DNA of 64,000 nt, taken from positions 4,278,001 through 4,342,000 of the forward strand of contig NC_063280.1 of NCBI RefSeq assembly GCF_910591885.1, written 5' to 3'. Source of the DNA: Bombus terrestris (Eukaryota; Arthropoda; Insecta; Hymenoptera; Apidae). Shown one piece after another: positions 12,001 to 25,177 of the stretch. Position 1 is the stretch's first letter. Each line of letters starts with the position of its first letter. Below the pieces are notes generated by a model that saw nothing but the letters and a program-made list of their open reading frames with translations, ran no database searches and had not been told where the DNA came from. The position numbers and the translations under genes are program-made.

Positions 12001-14370
12001 CATTTTATGATGAACATCTTCATCCGCAAAAATGAATTTTATCATGCCATTTAAGATAATTCCTGCTATACGAGATAATGGTGCAAGACTACACCTTAAA
12101 ACATTTAAACATATCACAACATATATATATATATATATATATTTTTTTTTTTATTGAAATTCAAATTTATGAATAATTTATAATATTTTTTACTTACTGT
12201 TGCACAATGTTTGATGTAAATTGCAATGCCATTGACTTTAACTTTGCATTTGTAGTTTTTCCATCTCCTTCTTGTAGGGAATGAAAAACTACCTGTATAT
12301 TAATTACAATTAGCCACCAAGTAGTATAAAAATTATACCTTATTTTATAATAAAATATACCTGAATACATGGTGGTACAATAAAACCACCTGTAGTAACA
12401 CGGCAAAGATAATGTAATAATTTTAAACGAATTCGTATGCCTGCAGGCAATCGTTTCATTTCTGGTTTAACATCTTTATGGGTACCTAAAGTATCAGTAC
12501 CCAAAAATAATGTACAGAGTGGTGCTGCTAAATGCATTGAAGACCAATCTAGTGTGCTGAATATTTTAAAACAATTTGATATTTAGCATATTCTAATAGA
12601 ATATTTATAAAAATAATAGAAAAATCTTTTTAAACATACTTAACAATTTTCTTTAATTCCAAGTCTGCTAGATTAGCAACACTAAATCTGGTATCTGCTG
12701 CAGCTACTATCAAATGTATAAGAATATCTGAATCATGGAAAAATCCTCCAGCTACAAATTTTACAATTCCTAATTTTATTTGTTCAAGTTGTTCTGCTGT
12801 TGGAGGATTTTCACCAATTACCCGTTTAAATGCATATTCACTTAATCCTAGTGGTACACGAATCTGTGACCAATCAATAGCCTGATCTGACTGTTGATTT
12901 TGCATTTGTCCTACAGCTCTAGAATAATTTTGTACAATCAATTAATATAAATAATCATTAAAAAATTTTCCTATTGTATTTATGAAATTATTAAAATATA
13001 AATTATATGAATAGTGAATAATCTTACCTATAAGGTAACAATAAAACATCAAGCATAAAATTGAGTAATTGTTTTGCTACATATAGTTTGTCTTGTAGAC
13101 CAAGAAAGGATGCTCGTTTCTCTGGATCCACAGGAATATTAACATGACCCAATGCAGGCATAATTATAAGTAATAAACTGAAATATTTTACATATTTATT
13201 TACCTAATTTTCATTATTTAAATTATGTTAAATATTTACAAACCTGTCTTGATGAGATAAAGGTTTTCCTTCAATAGCATTTAATACACTTGGGATTAAT
13301 TCTGCTTGTTTTTGCATTTCCATTCTAGGATAGCCTAATTTTATATATATAATTGTAAAATTCTGTGAACAAACAAAGACAATAAATTCTTATTCAACCA
13401 GAAATATTTTTAATTGATTCTCTGTATCAATAACATACGATTACAAATGAGCTGGCAGCTGGATCTTGATATTGTAACAAAAGCGTTTCAACTGGCAATT
13501 GGACTTGAGGTCTACTCTTTATCCTTTTATTTATATGAATTAATAATTCCATTACTTTCTTCCTAACACCTTCTTGACCACTAGAAAGCTTCAACAAAAG
13601 TGGAGGCAAAAATTTACATACTGATGCTTGCAGTTGTTCATCAGTATCTGCAGATCCCAAACGGAAAAATACTCGCTCAAGTAAAACTTCCATGAAACAA
13701 TAAATTATACATAAAACAATTAATTTATAAATATGAAATTATATACAACTAATTATAACTAATATATAATATTTTTCATAATATTAAACAAAATATATTT
13801 TGTTCAGAATATATCTTGTTCAAAATAATAATTGTTCATTACACGATTCAAAAATAATACTTAATTGCAAAGAAACAATATTTTGTATTCATAAATTCCA
13901 AATCATTCAAAAACAACGTACAATATCTAAAATTTTATAATAAAAAAAGTAGTTGTATAAATAACATATACTGCAGAAATTTAGGTGATAAGAGGAAAAT
14001 AATTATATGTACATTATTTATCATCATTCATTTAGTTAACAGATATGGATATATACTGAAAATAAAGTAAAAATATACAAAAGAATCGAAAAGATTGTCT
14101 TTTAAGATAAATTTGAATATAAATTGAAAAAAGTGATGTAAAGTTATACATTTGAAGTTGTTTTCTATAAAACTGCATGATAATGGAATTTTTTGCAAGC
14201 CATGATATATATAAAAATGTTTTTATCATTAGAAATAATGTTTTTATTAAACGAGGAACAATATAATTAATAATATAATTTGTGTCATCATCAAAATAAA
14301 CTATCTTCATGTAAAATAAATTGATTTTTTTTCCGAATTACTTACTCAGCTCATCCGTAGGGGCTGCCAT
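6002..14370 (-). CDS. ECPAS: Proteasome adapter and scaffold protein ECM29 (ECPAS)
   Basis: ECM29 is a very large HEAT-repeat protein (human ~1845 aa) that binds the 26S proteasome, bridging core and regulatory particles and linking it to membranes and stress responses. The gene runs right to left through many short exons. Exon 1 (14346-14370) encodes MAAPTDEL and joins in frame to 13439-13686. The latter reads LLERVFFRLGSADTDEQLQ, then KFLPPLLLKLSSGQEGVRKK and INKRIKSRPQVQLPVETLL, which is the unmistakable ECM29 N-terminus. Later exons keep family landmarks: YVAKQLLNFMLDVLLLPY, GLSEYAFKRVIGENPPT, KKGAAFGFAAIAK, LLDRNSVVRKNNATAIGHIV and GRTWDGKDRLLNALA. The last exon ends EIRTRIIDIKEMLKI followed by TGA. 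Splice junctions checked (13439/13362, 13244, 9022 region with donor GTACGT) preserve frame. The gene appears complete. Its 5' end faces AGL across ~2.85 kb. Confidence 0.96.
12119..12152. repeat. (AT)n microsatellite followed by a T tract in an ECPAS intron
   Basis: An uninterrupted AT dinucleotide run is followed by about ten T in an intron of the minus-strand ECPAS gene. It is simple low-complexity DNA with no functional claim. Confidence 0.85.
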
Positions 14371-17220
14371 TTTGAAGTAATGTGTAAAAGAGAAAGCGAA
14401 TGATAGTCAGTGACAAGTGACAAGAAATATTACCGGTCTGTAATTAATCTTATTATGAAAACATTATTTAAACATATTTAAGTAAATATAATACATTTTC
14501 CTCCGAATTGCATATTTTTTTGATATCTTTAATAATTTTCTTCTTTTGTATAACATCTCCCATAATATTGAGGGTCAAATTTCATACAATTTTTTAGAGG
14601 AGAAAAGTTTCCTACTTTATTTTTATATCACTATAAAATGATTCACATATTAATAACAAAAATATAGTTAGAAATTTTTTCTAGTACTATATAGTTATCT
14701 ACCATCTTTCATGTGCACGGTCATATAAACTAATCGTGCTCATGTGATCATATCAACCTATTTAATAAAAAAGAGAGATATGCATATCTTTCAACATTTC
14801 GTCTTTTATTCCTTTAAATATTTCTATCAAAATTCTGTGATAAGCAACAGCCTTTAATTTACAATTTTAATTAGTTTATCGCTCAATTTACAATGCAATT
14901 ATATAATTCTGATATATGTATGCTAATTTACTTATAACAAGAATATTGTAAATGTTAGCTTAGAAATCTAACTACATATACATAAAATTAATTCTACAAA
15001 TAAATTTTAATTACATGTTAATTATATGTAATTATATAAGTAAATTTATAATAACGAGTCCAAATGCAAGAATCCAAATGCAATCCAAATCCATTTATGA
15101 ATTTAAAAAATTAACTTTTTGGAAGGGAAAACATTTGAAGTTTTAACATGAAGTTGCCGTGGATGACTACCCAATCAACGTGTTCGAATTTCTGCAACCT
15201 GTCGTCTGCTTCTTCCGTTTCTTTAACAGTTTAACTTGAACCATGCTCTCGTTTTTGTGACCTTCAAAGTTGTCTTTATAAAATAGAGGTCAAATTCGAA
15301 AGAAACACATTATTCTTAATTAATATTAATGTATTATGTAGTGAATTATATAGTGAATTATATAGTGAATTATATTAAATTATCCGTGTAAGAAACGGAT
15401 CTGTTTTTTGTTCTATCAATTTATGCTATATTGTTTCGCGTATATTATATTTTTTTGTTATTTTTTAATGAAAGTATAATATTTTTAATCTTTAGTACGC
15501 GTTAGCAGAGTTGTCAGGTATGAGAAAAACTTTAACTTTAAGGGAAAATAATAATACTGTTTGCTAAAATCTTGCAAATTGTTATACTGCATGTGCTAAT
15601 TGTTTAGAGTAAACTATTAATTGTGACTTTATCTTTATTAACCCATAAAATACATGTAAAGAATTGTATATGTATATTGATATACATACATTTAAATTCT
15701 AATAGTTATAATCCTGTCATATGTAATAGTTTTTAATGTGCTTTTATGTATATAATTTTTCTGGTTCTGTAATTTTATAGTTGTATAACAGTTGAAATAA
15801 TTGATGATTCAATGTTAATCTTTCTTATACAAATTTTTTAATATTGTAAAAAGACATATATGTATGTATTCATTTTATATGTATCTTTAACTACATATAT
15901 TATGTACTTTTGAAAAATTAAATAAAATAGTTCTTAATTACATCATCTTGTTTTAATATAATATATAGAGCAATAATTTTATAATTAATATAATAAAATT
16001 ATTTTCATTCATTTTTAATGTACAAAAAATTAATTTCAATTTTGATTAAATTATAAGCAGTTAATAAGCAGCTTCTTGTAATTAAAGTTTTCCTTTATAT
16101 TTGTTATAGGTAATACAAAAGTGGTATTTGCTTAAATAAAAGCAACAGTATATAACATAAATGCTATGATAACATAGAACTAGTTGAAAAGTCATTGTCT
16201 TCGATAACAATTTCAGCTATATGATTTATTTTGAGAATGGGTTTTATACTTACAATAAGTTATTTTTTTTGTGATGCAACAAGGACATTAATAAGGAAAC
16301 TTAGGAGCATTCTTCAACATCTTTGCAAATGCCGTTATTTAAAATGCCTTTATTATTATGTAAGTTCGGATATAATCATGATATATATCTTAATACCCTT
16401 TGCACTTATATCTTTAGAATGATAAGGATATTATTGCTGAATTTAATTGGAATTGATAGTATATCATTGTAATGTCTTTGTAACATTTGTCTAATATAAC
16501 TATGTAATGATCTAATCAAAGGAGGTATCTTGCACACAGTGTTAAATATAATGTCTTTATTATATATGGAATAATTTATATTTCAGGCTAATATTTCAAT
16601 GTTAAAATAGTACTGAATTATTGGAAATAATAACATCTCTATTAAATTTACTAGAAATGTAGTAGTAGTAGATAGATAAAAAATAGTAATATAAATAGAC
16701 AATTGATGTTATATAGTACAAAGTCTATCCCATGTTTATATTATTACAAAGAGGTAATCCAAGCATGTAGAGTGAGAATATCTCTGGACTTTATGTATGT
16801 TCATGCAGCATAACTTTGTAATCTAATACTATGCTTTTTGCACGCTTGCTAGCTGCTTTGTGTTGATAACTTATATTAAGGGACTTGTAGACTAAGTATT
16901 TATTCATTTACCACAGTTCACGTGTAAGTACTACTCCTAAAAGTACTATAGGCTTGTTAAAATTGTATATATTTTATTAATTTAGTATATCATATTTTCT
17001 TATTGAATAATTATTCTCATATCTAAATGTTTATAAGTATTTGTTATATGCACACTTTTTATTATTTAATTTCTTATTCTAAAAACTAGATAAAATATTT
17101 ACAATAATTTTAGAAGGATAAAAATTTGTATAAAAATAAGATATATTACAAATAATTAAAGAATAGTATAAAAAATTGTGTGATATTGTATTACAAAATA
17201 GGTGCTTGTGTCTTTAGGCA
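14371..17220. other. Divergent 5' region between ECPAS (-) and AGL (+)
   Basis: This very AT-rich DNA separates two divergently transcribed genes, so it should contain both promoters. A 12-bp unit (TAGTGAATTATA) is repeated about three times near 15340-15372. A candidate non-coding AGL exon ends at 15517. An open frame at 16231-16422 has no recognisable features. I see no other gene. Confidence 0.6.
15400..15517 (+). other. Candidate non-coding first exon of AGL (right edge supported)
   Basis: A good donor (TTGTCAG followed by GTATGAG) begins at 15518. The AGL start codon at 17221 is preceded by an acceptor (TGTCTTTAG then GCA ATG), which implies a spliced 5' UTR. The left edge is not determined; 15400 is a placeholder. 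This is inference from splice signals only. Confidence 0.3.
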
Positions 17221-20200
17221 ATGGTAGAAGATATGACAGAACACATGTCAACAACTGAAAATCACGAGTGTGAACAAATAAGAGTCTTAACTCTAAATAA
17301 TGGGGAACATCTGGATGGTATACTATATAGATTAAAAAAAGGTATGTAAATTCTGTTATTTATAATTTTGAGGAAAATGACTTTTATAAATTAGAACAAT
17401 TTTTAACAGGATGGAAAGTAGAATTTCGTTTAGGTGCTTCTCTTCTTGGGAAGTCACTTGATCTTTTTATAAATTATCCTTTACGGGAAAATAAAAAATT
17501 TGAAAGGCATACATATTATCCATTAGAATGGGTTAATGAAACAGCTAATATATCTTTATTCTTGGCTGGTTCATTTCACTATTATCTTATAGATCCTAAG
17601 TAAGTATTAATATAAGAAAAGATTATTGACATAATAAAATATATTGTTCACAATTTTTAATATATCAAATTTTTTAGTTCTGAAGATATGAAACCTATTG
17701 CTTCTGGATATTTACTAGTGGATCCAGAACTTAAAGTAGGAGAACATGGAGATGATTTACCATTGGATTGTATTCAGTGTCAAACTGTTCTTGCAAAATG
17801 TCTAGGACCATTTTCTACATGGGAAGATAAGCTACTAGTGGCTAAAAACTCTGGATATAATGTGATTCATTTTACACCAATTCAGGTATATATTCCATTT
17901 TTTTGGATAATATATTGAACTAATACATCTAACTTACATGTTTTAGGAACTGGGATATTCTAAGTCATCTTACAGCCTTAGTGACCAGTTAAAATTAAAT
18001 CCTTCTTTCAATGATGGTGATAAATTAATTACATATGATGATGTTGAAAGACTAATAAATAAAATACGCAATGAATGGAATGTTAGTGTAATATATAATT
18101 TTCTATATTTTATAGCTTAATCTGTTATAATATTCTATAATATCAGCCTGTAAATGTTGTGTGTTTCAGATGTTGAGTATATGTGATATTGTTTTGAATC
18201 ATACAGCAAATGAAAGTCCTTTTTTGGTATCTCATCCAGAATGTACATACAATTGTTTGAATAGTCCTCATTTACGTCCTGCATATCTTTTGGATGCTGC
18301 ACTGTTTGAATTGACAATACAAGTTGCAGCTGGAGAATGGGAGTTTAAAGGCATTCCTTCAGTAGTTGAAACTGAAGAACATTTAAACGTAAGATAAATG
18401 CATTATATTAATAATTACTAACCAGTACAATATATTATGTATGCTTGTTACTTCTCTATTTTCAGTCAATTCGTCATGCACTTCATACATATTTTTTACC
18501 TCTTGTGAAAATACATGAATTGTATATATTGGACATCAATGAAACCATCGCGGAGTTTTTGAATTTAGCACGGAATCAGATGCCCCAAGATACTATTGAA
18601 CCTATATCGGAAGATATCAAAATAATAAAAGATCCGAAATTTCGTAGATTGAAAGCAACTATAAATATGCAACTTGCTTTAAAAAAATATAATATATATA
18701 GGTAAATTATACCAGTAATGGTCAGGATACCAATTATCAATTCAGAAAAGTTTCGATTTAGTTAATGTTCTAAATTTAAAGCTTTATATTCTTATTGCAG
18801 AACTGATTGTTTTGATGAAGAGACTCGTTTGAAACGATGTGCCGAAGACTTAAGAAAGAAATTACAAGAACTTAATAACATGATCACTAATGAAATACAA
18901 AATCATCTAAATGCTGCAGTTGAGAATACTATTGCTGGTATAAGATATTTTAGAGTGCAAGGTGATGGGCCTAAACTTAAAGAAATAAGCGAAAGAAATC
19001 CACTTGTTCCTAGGTACATAACTGTTGTAAAATATTGCTATTTTGATATTTTATTTATATAAATTGTGCTAAAACATATTATCTTCAGATATTTTACTGA
19101 TTATGGAGCACCACAAACATTAACTGAAAGAGAAGCAACAATGTATTCTGATGAAGGCTGTTATCTTATGGCTCATAATGGATGGGTAATGAATGGTGAT
19201 CCTTTAAAAAATTTTGCTGATCCTGATTCTAATGTTTATATAAGAAGAGAACTTATTGCTTGGGGTGACAGTGTAAAATTAAGGTAATACTACCTTTGAA
19301 GTAGAAACAAGATATAAAATAATTAAAATCAATAATATACTACATTTGTTACAGATATGGAGATAAACCAGAAGATTGTCCTTTTCTATGGCAGCATATT
19401 GCTGCTTATATTGCACAAACAGCTAAAATTTTTGACGGTATTCGCTTAGATAATTGCCATTCTACCCCTATCCCAGTTGCAGAGGTATATTTAATTTATT
19501 AAAATATTAAAATATATATCTAATGTAAATTTATGTCTATATTAGTGAATTCTTAATCGTTCCAGTACATGCTTGATGTTGCTCGTCGAATTCGTCCAGA
19601 TTTGTACGTTGTTGCCGAATTATTTACAAATTCCGATCAGAAAGACAATATATTTGTCAATCGACTTGGTCTCACTTCCTTAATTCGAGGTTCGAAAATT
19701 TATTTTATAAGCTTTGAAGCTTTATAAGATACCAATATATAATACATGTATTTATAAATTTTTATCAAATCTTATGAAATCTTTTTCATTCTCTCAAAAT
19801 AGAAGCTATGTCTGCGTGGGATAGTCACGAAGAAGGTCGTTTGGTATACCGATATGGAGGCGAACCAGTAGGTGCATTTTTGCAACCACGTAAACGGCCT
19901 CTAGTACCAGGCATAGCACATGCACTATTTCTAGATTTAACTCATGATAATCCTAGTTCTGTGGAAAAACGTAGTGTGTTTGATTTACTTCCAAGTGCTG
20001 CTCTTGTATCAATGGCTGCGTGCGCTAGCGGCAGCAATCGTGGATACGATGAATTAGTTCCTCACCATGTAAGTTAATTTTATTGTAATATTTATAGTTA
20101 TATTTAGAAGATTTCAATTATAATAATATCTGAAAAAAGAAATAATCTATGTCCTCTAATCCTAATAAATCCTTACAGATACATGTTGTAGATGAAACAA

Positions 20201-23200
20201 GACAATATTCATGCTGGACAGATGATGAATCTTTGATAGATGGTATCAAATTTGTAGGTTTAAAGATTGGTATAATTGCAGCGAAGAGAGCATTAAATGA
20301 TTTGCATTATACTCTCGGGCAACAGAAGTTTTCCCAAGTATATTCTAATAATAATATATAACGCATAAGAAGTGCTGTTTCCATATAAATTTTTAAAATA
20401 TTATTTACTAAATTTACAGGTATTTGTTGACCAGATGGATAGTGATATAGTAGCTGTAACAAGACACTCTCCAACAACTCATGATAGTGTAATTTTAGTC
20501 GCTTTTACAGCGTTTAAACACCCCGATCCTAATGCCAATGATTTGAGAAGATATGTGAAACCATTACGAGTGGAGGGTGTAATGGAAGAAATTATTCTGG
20601 AAGCATCCTTATCTCATATAGAAGCTAAGTAAGAAATGTGAAATCAATAATTTTTCGTGTTCGTTATTACGTATTGACATTTTGATGATATATTGTTTTT
20701 AGAAATGGTACTTCACCTTTCCATTATCCTGAAAAATATGTACAAGATAAAAATTATATAAATGGTCTCTCAGAATATGCACTAAGACTTAAAGAACACA
20801 TACAAATTTGTGACTCAGAAATCCTGGAGAAAGTTGATTCTGGTGATCCTAAAATAACTCAGCTTAATTTTGTAAACTTTCAACCAGGTTCTGTCGTTGC
20901 TATTCGGTAATATTTAATGATTCTCTTTGTATAAATTTTTCATAAATTTTATAACATATGTAATAAATATTGATACATTTAATTTCAGAGTATCTCTTCA
21001 TGCTAATATAAAACCTGCTCTTGCAAAACTTCATAATACTATTTCAATAGTAACATCACAGAGAAGTTCCGATATACGTGTTATTGTCTCTCGTATGAAC
21101 TTAGTAGATTTAAATAAGGCCCTATACCGGTGCGATCAGGAAGAACGCGATGAGACTTCAAATAGATTTGATGTATACGATATTCCTGGTTATGGACCCC
21201 TTGTTTATGCAGGTTTACAAGGTAAGTTAACAATTTGAGCTACATCATATCTATATTTTCCATACCTATTAATGTAATACACATTACATTTATTTTTAGG
21301 TATAATTTCCTTGTTAGCAGATATTCGTCCTAATAATGATTTAGGTCACCCAATGTGTATTAATCTCAGACAGGGTAATTGGCTAATAGGTATGTGCTAG
21401 AACAAATATTAAAACAAATCCATTCTATTATTAACATCACTATGTTTCATTATATAATTAACGATTGTTAATACATTTAAACAAATATATACAGATTATA
21501 CTTGGCAACGATTAAAAGAAGATGAAGGAACTAGAACTCTTGGAGAATGGCTCGAAGAAGCTACTGAACCATTTAAATTAATACCTCGCTATTTAGTTCC
21601 TAGTTACTTCGATGTTATAATTGTAAACGTTTATATGATACTTCTTGAGCAATGCTATAATCTAATGTCAAGGTACTTTACACTAAATATATCTTTGTTT
21701 TTAATTTTTTGTAAACATTTACTAATTTATTGTCTCTTATTAGCTTTGTGAAAGAAGGTTCCACTTTCGTTAAAATTCTATCTTTAATTTCTATTCAAAT
21801 GGGAGGAATAGTAAAATCAGCTCCATTACCAGATTTGTCTCCAAATATAGATCCTCCCAAACCAAAGATCAAACAATATAATGGCGAAAGTGAACAAATA
21901 TGTATGACATTGTCTGCTGGTTTACCACATTTTACCACAGGATATATGAGAAATTGGGGAAGAGACACTTTCATTGCCTTAAGGGGACTACTGATATTAA
22001 CAGGCAGACATGCAGAAGCACGATTTATTATTCTCGGCTATGCTGGAACTATGCGACATGGTCTTATACCAAATTTACTTGATAAAGGAAAGAATGCTAG
22101 GTAACAAATAAATTTTTAATTATTGTTATATGAATGCAATTTCTAATTATTGTTGCACCTTTTAAATAACTTTTTTATGTTTTTTAGGTATAACTGTCGA
22201 GATGCTTTGTGGTGGTGGTTGTATACAATTCAATGTTATATACAAGAAGTACCAAATGGTTTAAAAATTTTAACAGAGAAGGTTTCAAGACTGTTTCCAA
22301 CTGATGATTCTCCCCCACTACCTGCAGGACAAGTAGTATGTAAAAGATATTCTTTGTAAATAAATTATATATATTAACATTTGTTTTATACATGATATAT
22401 ATTGGAAATAAAATTTCAGGATCAGCCACTACATGATGTTATTCAAGAAGCTCTTTTGATACATTTCCAAGGACTTTGTTTTAGAGAAAGAAATGCTGGA
22501 AGACAGATTGATGAACATATGACAGATCGTGGTTTTAATAACCAAATTGGAGTGCACCCAGAAACAGGATTCGTATTTGGTGGAAATGATGCAAATTGTG
22601 GTACATGGATGGACAAAATGGGATCTTCTGAAAAAGCTGGTAATAAAGGAAAACCAGCTACTCCAAGGGATGGTTCAGCAGTAGAAATAGTGGGTCTAAG
22701 CAAGAGTATTCTCAGCTTTTTGGCTGAATTGTATAAGCAAAATCTTTTTCCTTATGGTAGTGTGCAAAGAAAAAATCGGGATGGTAAGAAATAAATTTTG
22801 TTTACGTTTTTCTATTTATTTCTAGCTTTTTTCACTACAGTTAATGTTTATTGCAGGCTCTACTGTAACATGGAGCTATAAACAATGGGCAGATAAGATT
22901 TCATTAAATTTTGAGAAATATTTTTACATCAACGAAGTGCAATTAGAAGGAGAACTTAAATCAGAACTTATTCATCGTCGTGGAATTTTCAAAGATAGTC
23001 ATGGAGCAACACAAGCATGGGCCGATTACCAATTACGACCTAATTTTCCAGTTGCAATGGTTGCTGTAAGTACATTTTTATAGCTTTTTTATTCTTAAAA
23101 TGTATGTGCAATTTAGATAATATTCAAATATCATTATTTTAAAAGGCTCCAGAATTGTTTAATCCAGAACATGCATGGATAGCATTAAAAAAGACAGAAG

Positions 23201-23794
23201 AAATTTTATTAGGGCCACTTGGAATGAAAACATTAGATCCCGCTGATTGGGCGTACAATGGATATTATGATAATTCTAATGATAGTGGAGATACTAAAAT
23301 AGCTCATGGTTGGAATTATCATCAGGGACCTGTAAGCAATGTTCCTTAATATATTACTTTAGTATAAACTGCTCTGATATAAAACTAATAATTTCACGGC
23401 ATCTAATAGGAATGGGTTTGGCCCATAGGCTATTTTCTTCGTGCCCGACTATATTTCGCTCCATTAGTTGGAGGAAAGGAAGAATTGCGTCGTACAGTCG
23501 AATCAACTGAAATTATTATTTCTCGACATTTCATAGAGGCATCTACAAACTATTGGAGAGGTCTCCCTGAACTTACCAATAAAGATGGGGAATATTGCAA
23601 GGATAGTTGCAGAACACAAGCTTGGAGTGCTGCTTCTATATTAGAAGTTTGTATATATGCTGTTAATGGTATTTAGAAATAGTTCCGTTATGTTATTGAT
23701 TATCACCGTACTATATATTTCATTCTAGGTTCTTTACGACTTAGATAAAATTAAACGAGAATTACGATCCGAGGAGAATGAAAGAACGAATTGA
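17221..23794 (+). CDS. AGL: Glycogen debranching enzyme (4-alpha-glucanotransferase / amylo-1,6-glucosidase)
   Basis: This cytosolic bifunctional enzyme moves maltotriosyl units off glycogen branches, then hydrolyses the remaining alpha-1,6 glucose. The start MVEDMTEHMSTTENHE lies four bases after a splice acceptor. More than 20 short exons follow, with phase-consistent junctions where I checked (17341/17410, 17599/17678). N-terminal transferase (GH13-type) landmarks are DGIRLDNCHSTP at ~19436-19474, with the nucleophile Asp; VVAELFTNSDQKDN, with the acid/base Glu; and AMSAWDSHEEGRLVYRYGGE. C-terminal glucosidase (GH133) landmarks are MRNWGRDTFIALRGL near 21950 and GVHPETGFVFGGNDANCGTW near 22550. 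The last exon starts after TTCTAG near 23730 and reads VLYDLDKIKRELRSEENERTN, then TGA at 23792-23794. Vertebrate AGL ends near the LYDL point, so this protein has a charged tail of ~17 extra residues. The reading frame stays open for 460 codons beyond the TGA (see next entry). Confidence 0.97.
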
Positions 23795-23971
23795 TATAAT
23801 TTTGCGTGTGTTCACCACCGCCAATTACACTTAGAACATTTACGACTAGAAAAAGAACGTAGCATTAGAAGTAAAGATCACCATAATAAATGGCACATAT
23901 TTAACACAGCTATAGAAACACCAAGCACGGAGACACACGCATTTGGTATTTCGCACATAGACAAAACCAGT

Positions 23972-25177
23972 ATGCTACCGTGCAAATTTATAAATGTTGA
24001 CACCACATGTACAATTGATGACGTTTTCTTAATGCAAGAACTTAAGAAAAATGAAAGTAAAAAAGACATTAAACATGATTATGTATCTTCTACTGTTATT
24101 AGCAATTTGGAAGTAATTGAAACTATGTCAAATATAACAGAATTCCCAATGGTATCAGAAGGTGAATTTCATAAATCAGGACAACTTATATATGGAAATG
24201 AACCTTTAAAATACGAGAATAAATCTCTAAATAAATTTCAAAGTGATGTAATTGACCAAGTTGATACATTAACAAAACAAAACATAGAGAGAAGTAATGC
24301 ATTGACGAAATACCCATCAAAAGTGGATCACGTTTATGAGGAAGTCAATGCTCTTGAATGTGATATCATGGATTATTATGAAAAATATAGCCCTATAACG
24401 GCGAAAACTTTGATAAATACACTTTTTCTTCCTCTACATAAAATTTGTAAGAAATGCGCCAATTTACAAGGCAGTCCAGTATATTCTGATCTTTTGATAT
24501 ATGCAAAGAAGCCTTTATATGCGAAGGAAGTCCATTTACTTCAACAAAACGAAACTTTACAGTTTAGGTATTGTTCAGAAGGTGGCAAACATGACAATAC
24601 ATTATATTTGCAGTACAATAACGTTCAGCACTGTTTACTAGTTCATAATTACTTAAAAACTAATGCTTCTAGTATATTCTATTTTTATGGCCCACCACAG
24701 GATATTTTTGATTTAAAAACAGCATTAGAAACAAGTATCCTTGTTATAAATAGCAATACGAAAGGAATAGTAAATACAGAGTTATATCATCGTTGTGTAA
24801 GTAACTTTTATACAAGGATGTCAAATAATGGTATTGCACCTGCAGCGTTTCGTATGGATCATGGTAATATTATACGCTCTATAAAATACGTTGGATACGA
24901 TACTGATTTGCAAAACTGGATGAATTATCGTAACGATGTATTCCAATCACACAATCTCAAACAAGATGATGTAGTCGATCATCGTGCGAATAGATCTAGT
25001 TTGTTATTATTAGAGCCACTACTGTTAATGCCAGAAATAGGAAACTCTAGGTATAGGCACAAAAAAAATCGTATTTCAGAATCAGAGCACATAAAAATAG
25101 TAAAGATAGTAATTGCCTATACCCTTTCTTTCTTCATTTTAGCAACAATCACATTTTATATAGTTTATTTCACTTAA
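23972..25177 (+). CDS. Unassigned tail-anchored protein, in frame downstream of AGL
   Basis: I do not recognise this protein. From the first ATG it is 401 aa. The N-terminal ~130 residues are polar and low in motifs. A more ordered, Cys-containing middle follows (FLPLHKICKKCANLQG, then FYFYGPPQDIFDLKTALE, then RMDHGNIIRSIKYVGYDTD). A basic stretch RYRHKKNR precedes one hydrophobic segment of ~24 residues (about residues 373-398, VIAYTLSFFILATITFYIVYF) at the extreme C-terminus. This is the layout of a tail-anchored membrane protein of the ER, nuclear envelope or outer mitochondrial membrane. The frame is open from 23795, directly after the AGL stop and in the same frame, with no ATG, TTG, CTG or GTG before 23972. 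It may be an independent gene, the second cistron of an AGL transcript, or a readthrough extension of AGL. Its length without stops in AT-rich DNA argues strongly that it is coding. Confidence 0.78.
   Translation: MLPCKFINVDTTCTIDDVFLMQELKKNESKKDIKHDYVSSTVISNLEVIETMSNITEFPMVSEGEFHKSGQLIYGNEPLKYENKSLNKFQSDVIDQVDTLTKQNIERSNALTKYPSKVDHVYEEVNALECDIMDYYEKYSPITAKTLINTLFLPLHKICKKCANLQGSPVYSDLLIYAKKPLYAKEVHLLQQNETLQFRYCSEGGKHDNTLYLQYNNVQHCLLVHNYLKTNASSIFYFYGPPQDIFDLKTALETSILVINSNTKGIVNTELYHRCVSNFYTRMSNNGIAPAAFRMDHGNIIRSIKYVGYDTDLQNWMNYRNDVFQSHNLKQDDVVDHRANRSSLLLLEPLLLMPEIGNSRYRHKKNRISESEHIKIVKIVIAYTLSFFILATITFYIVYFT

Noticed and set aside
22443..22703. 86-codon minus-strand frame inside AGL
   Set aside because: Shadow of the conserved AGL glucosidase exon on the opposite strand.
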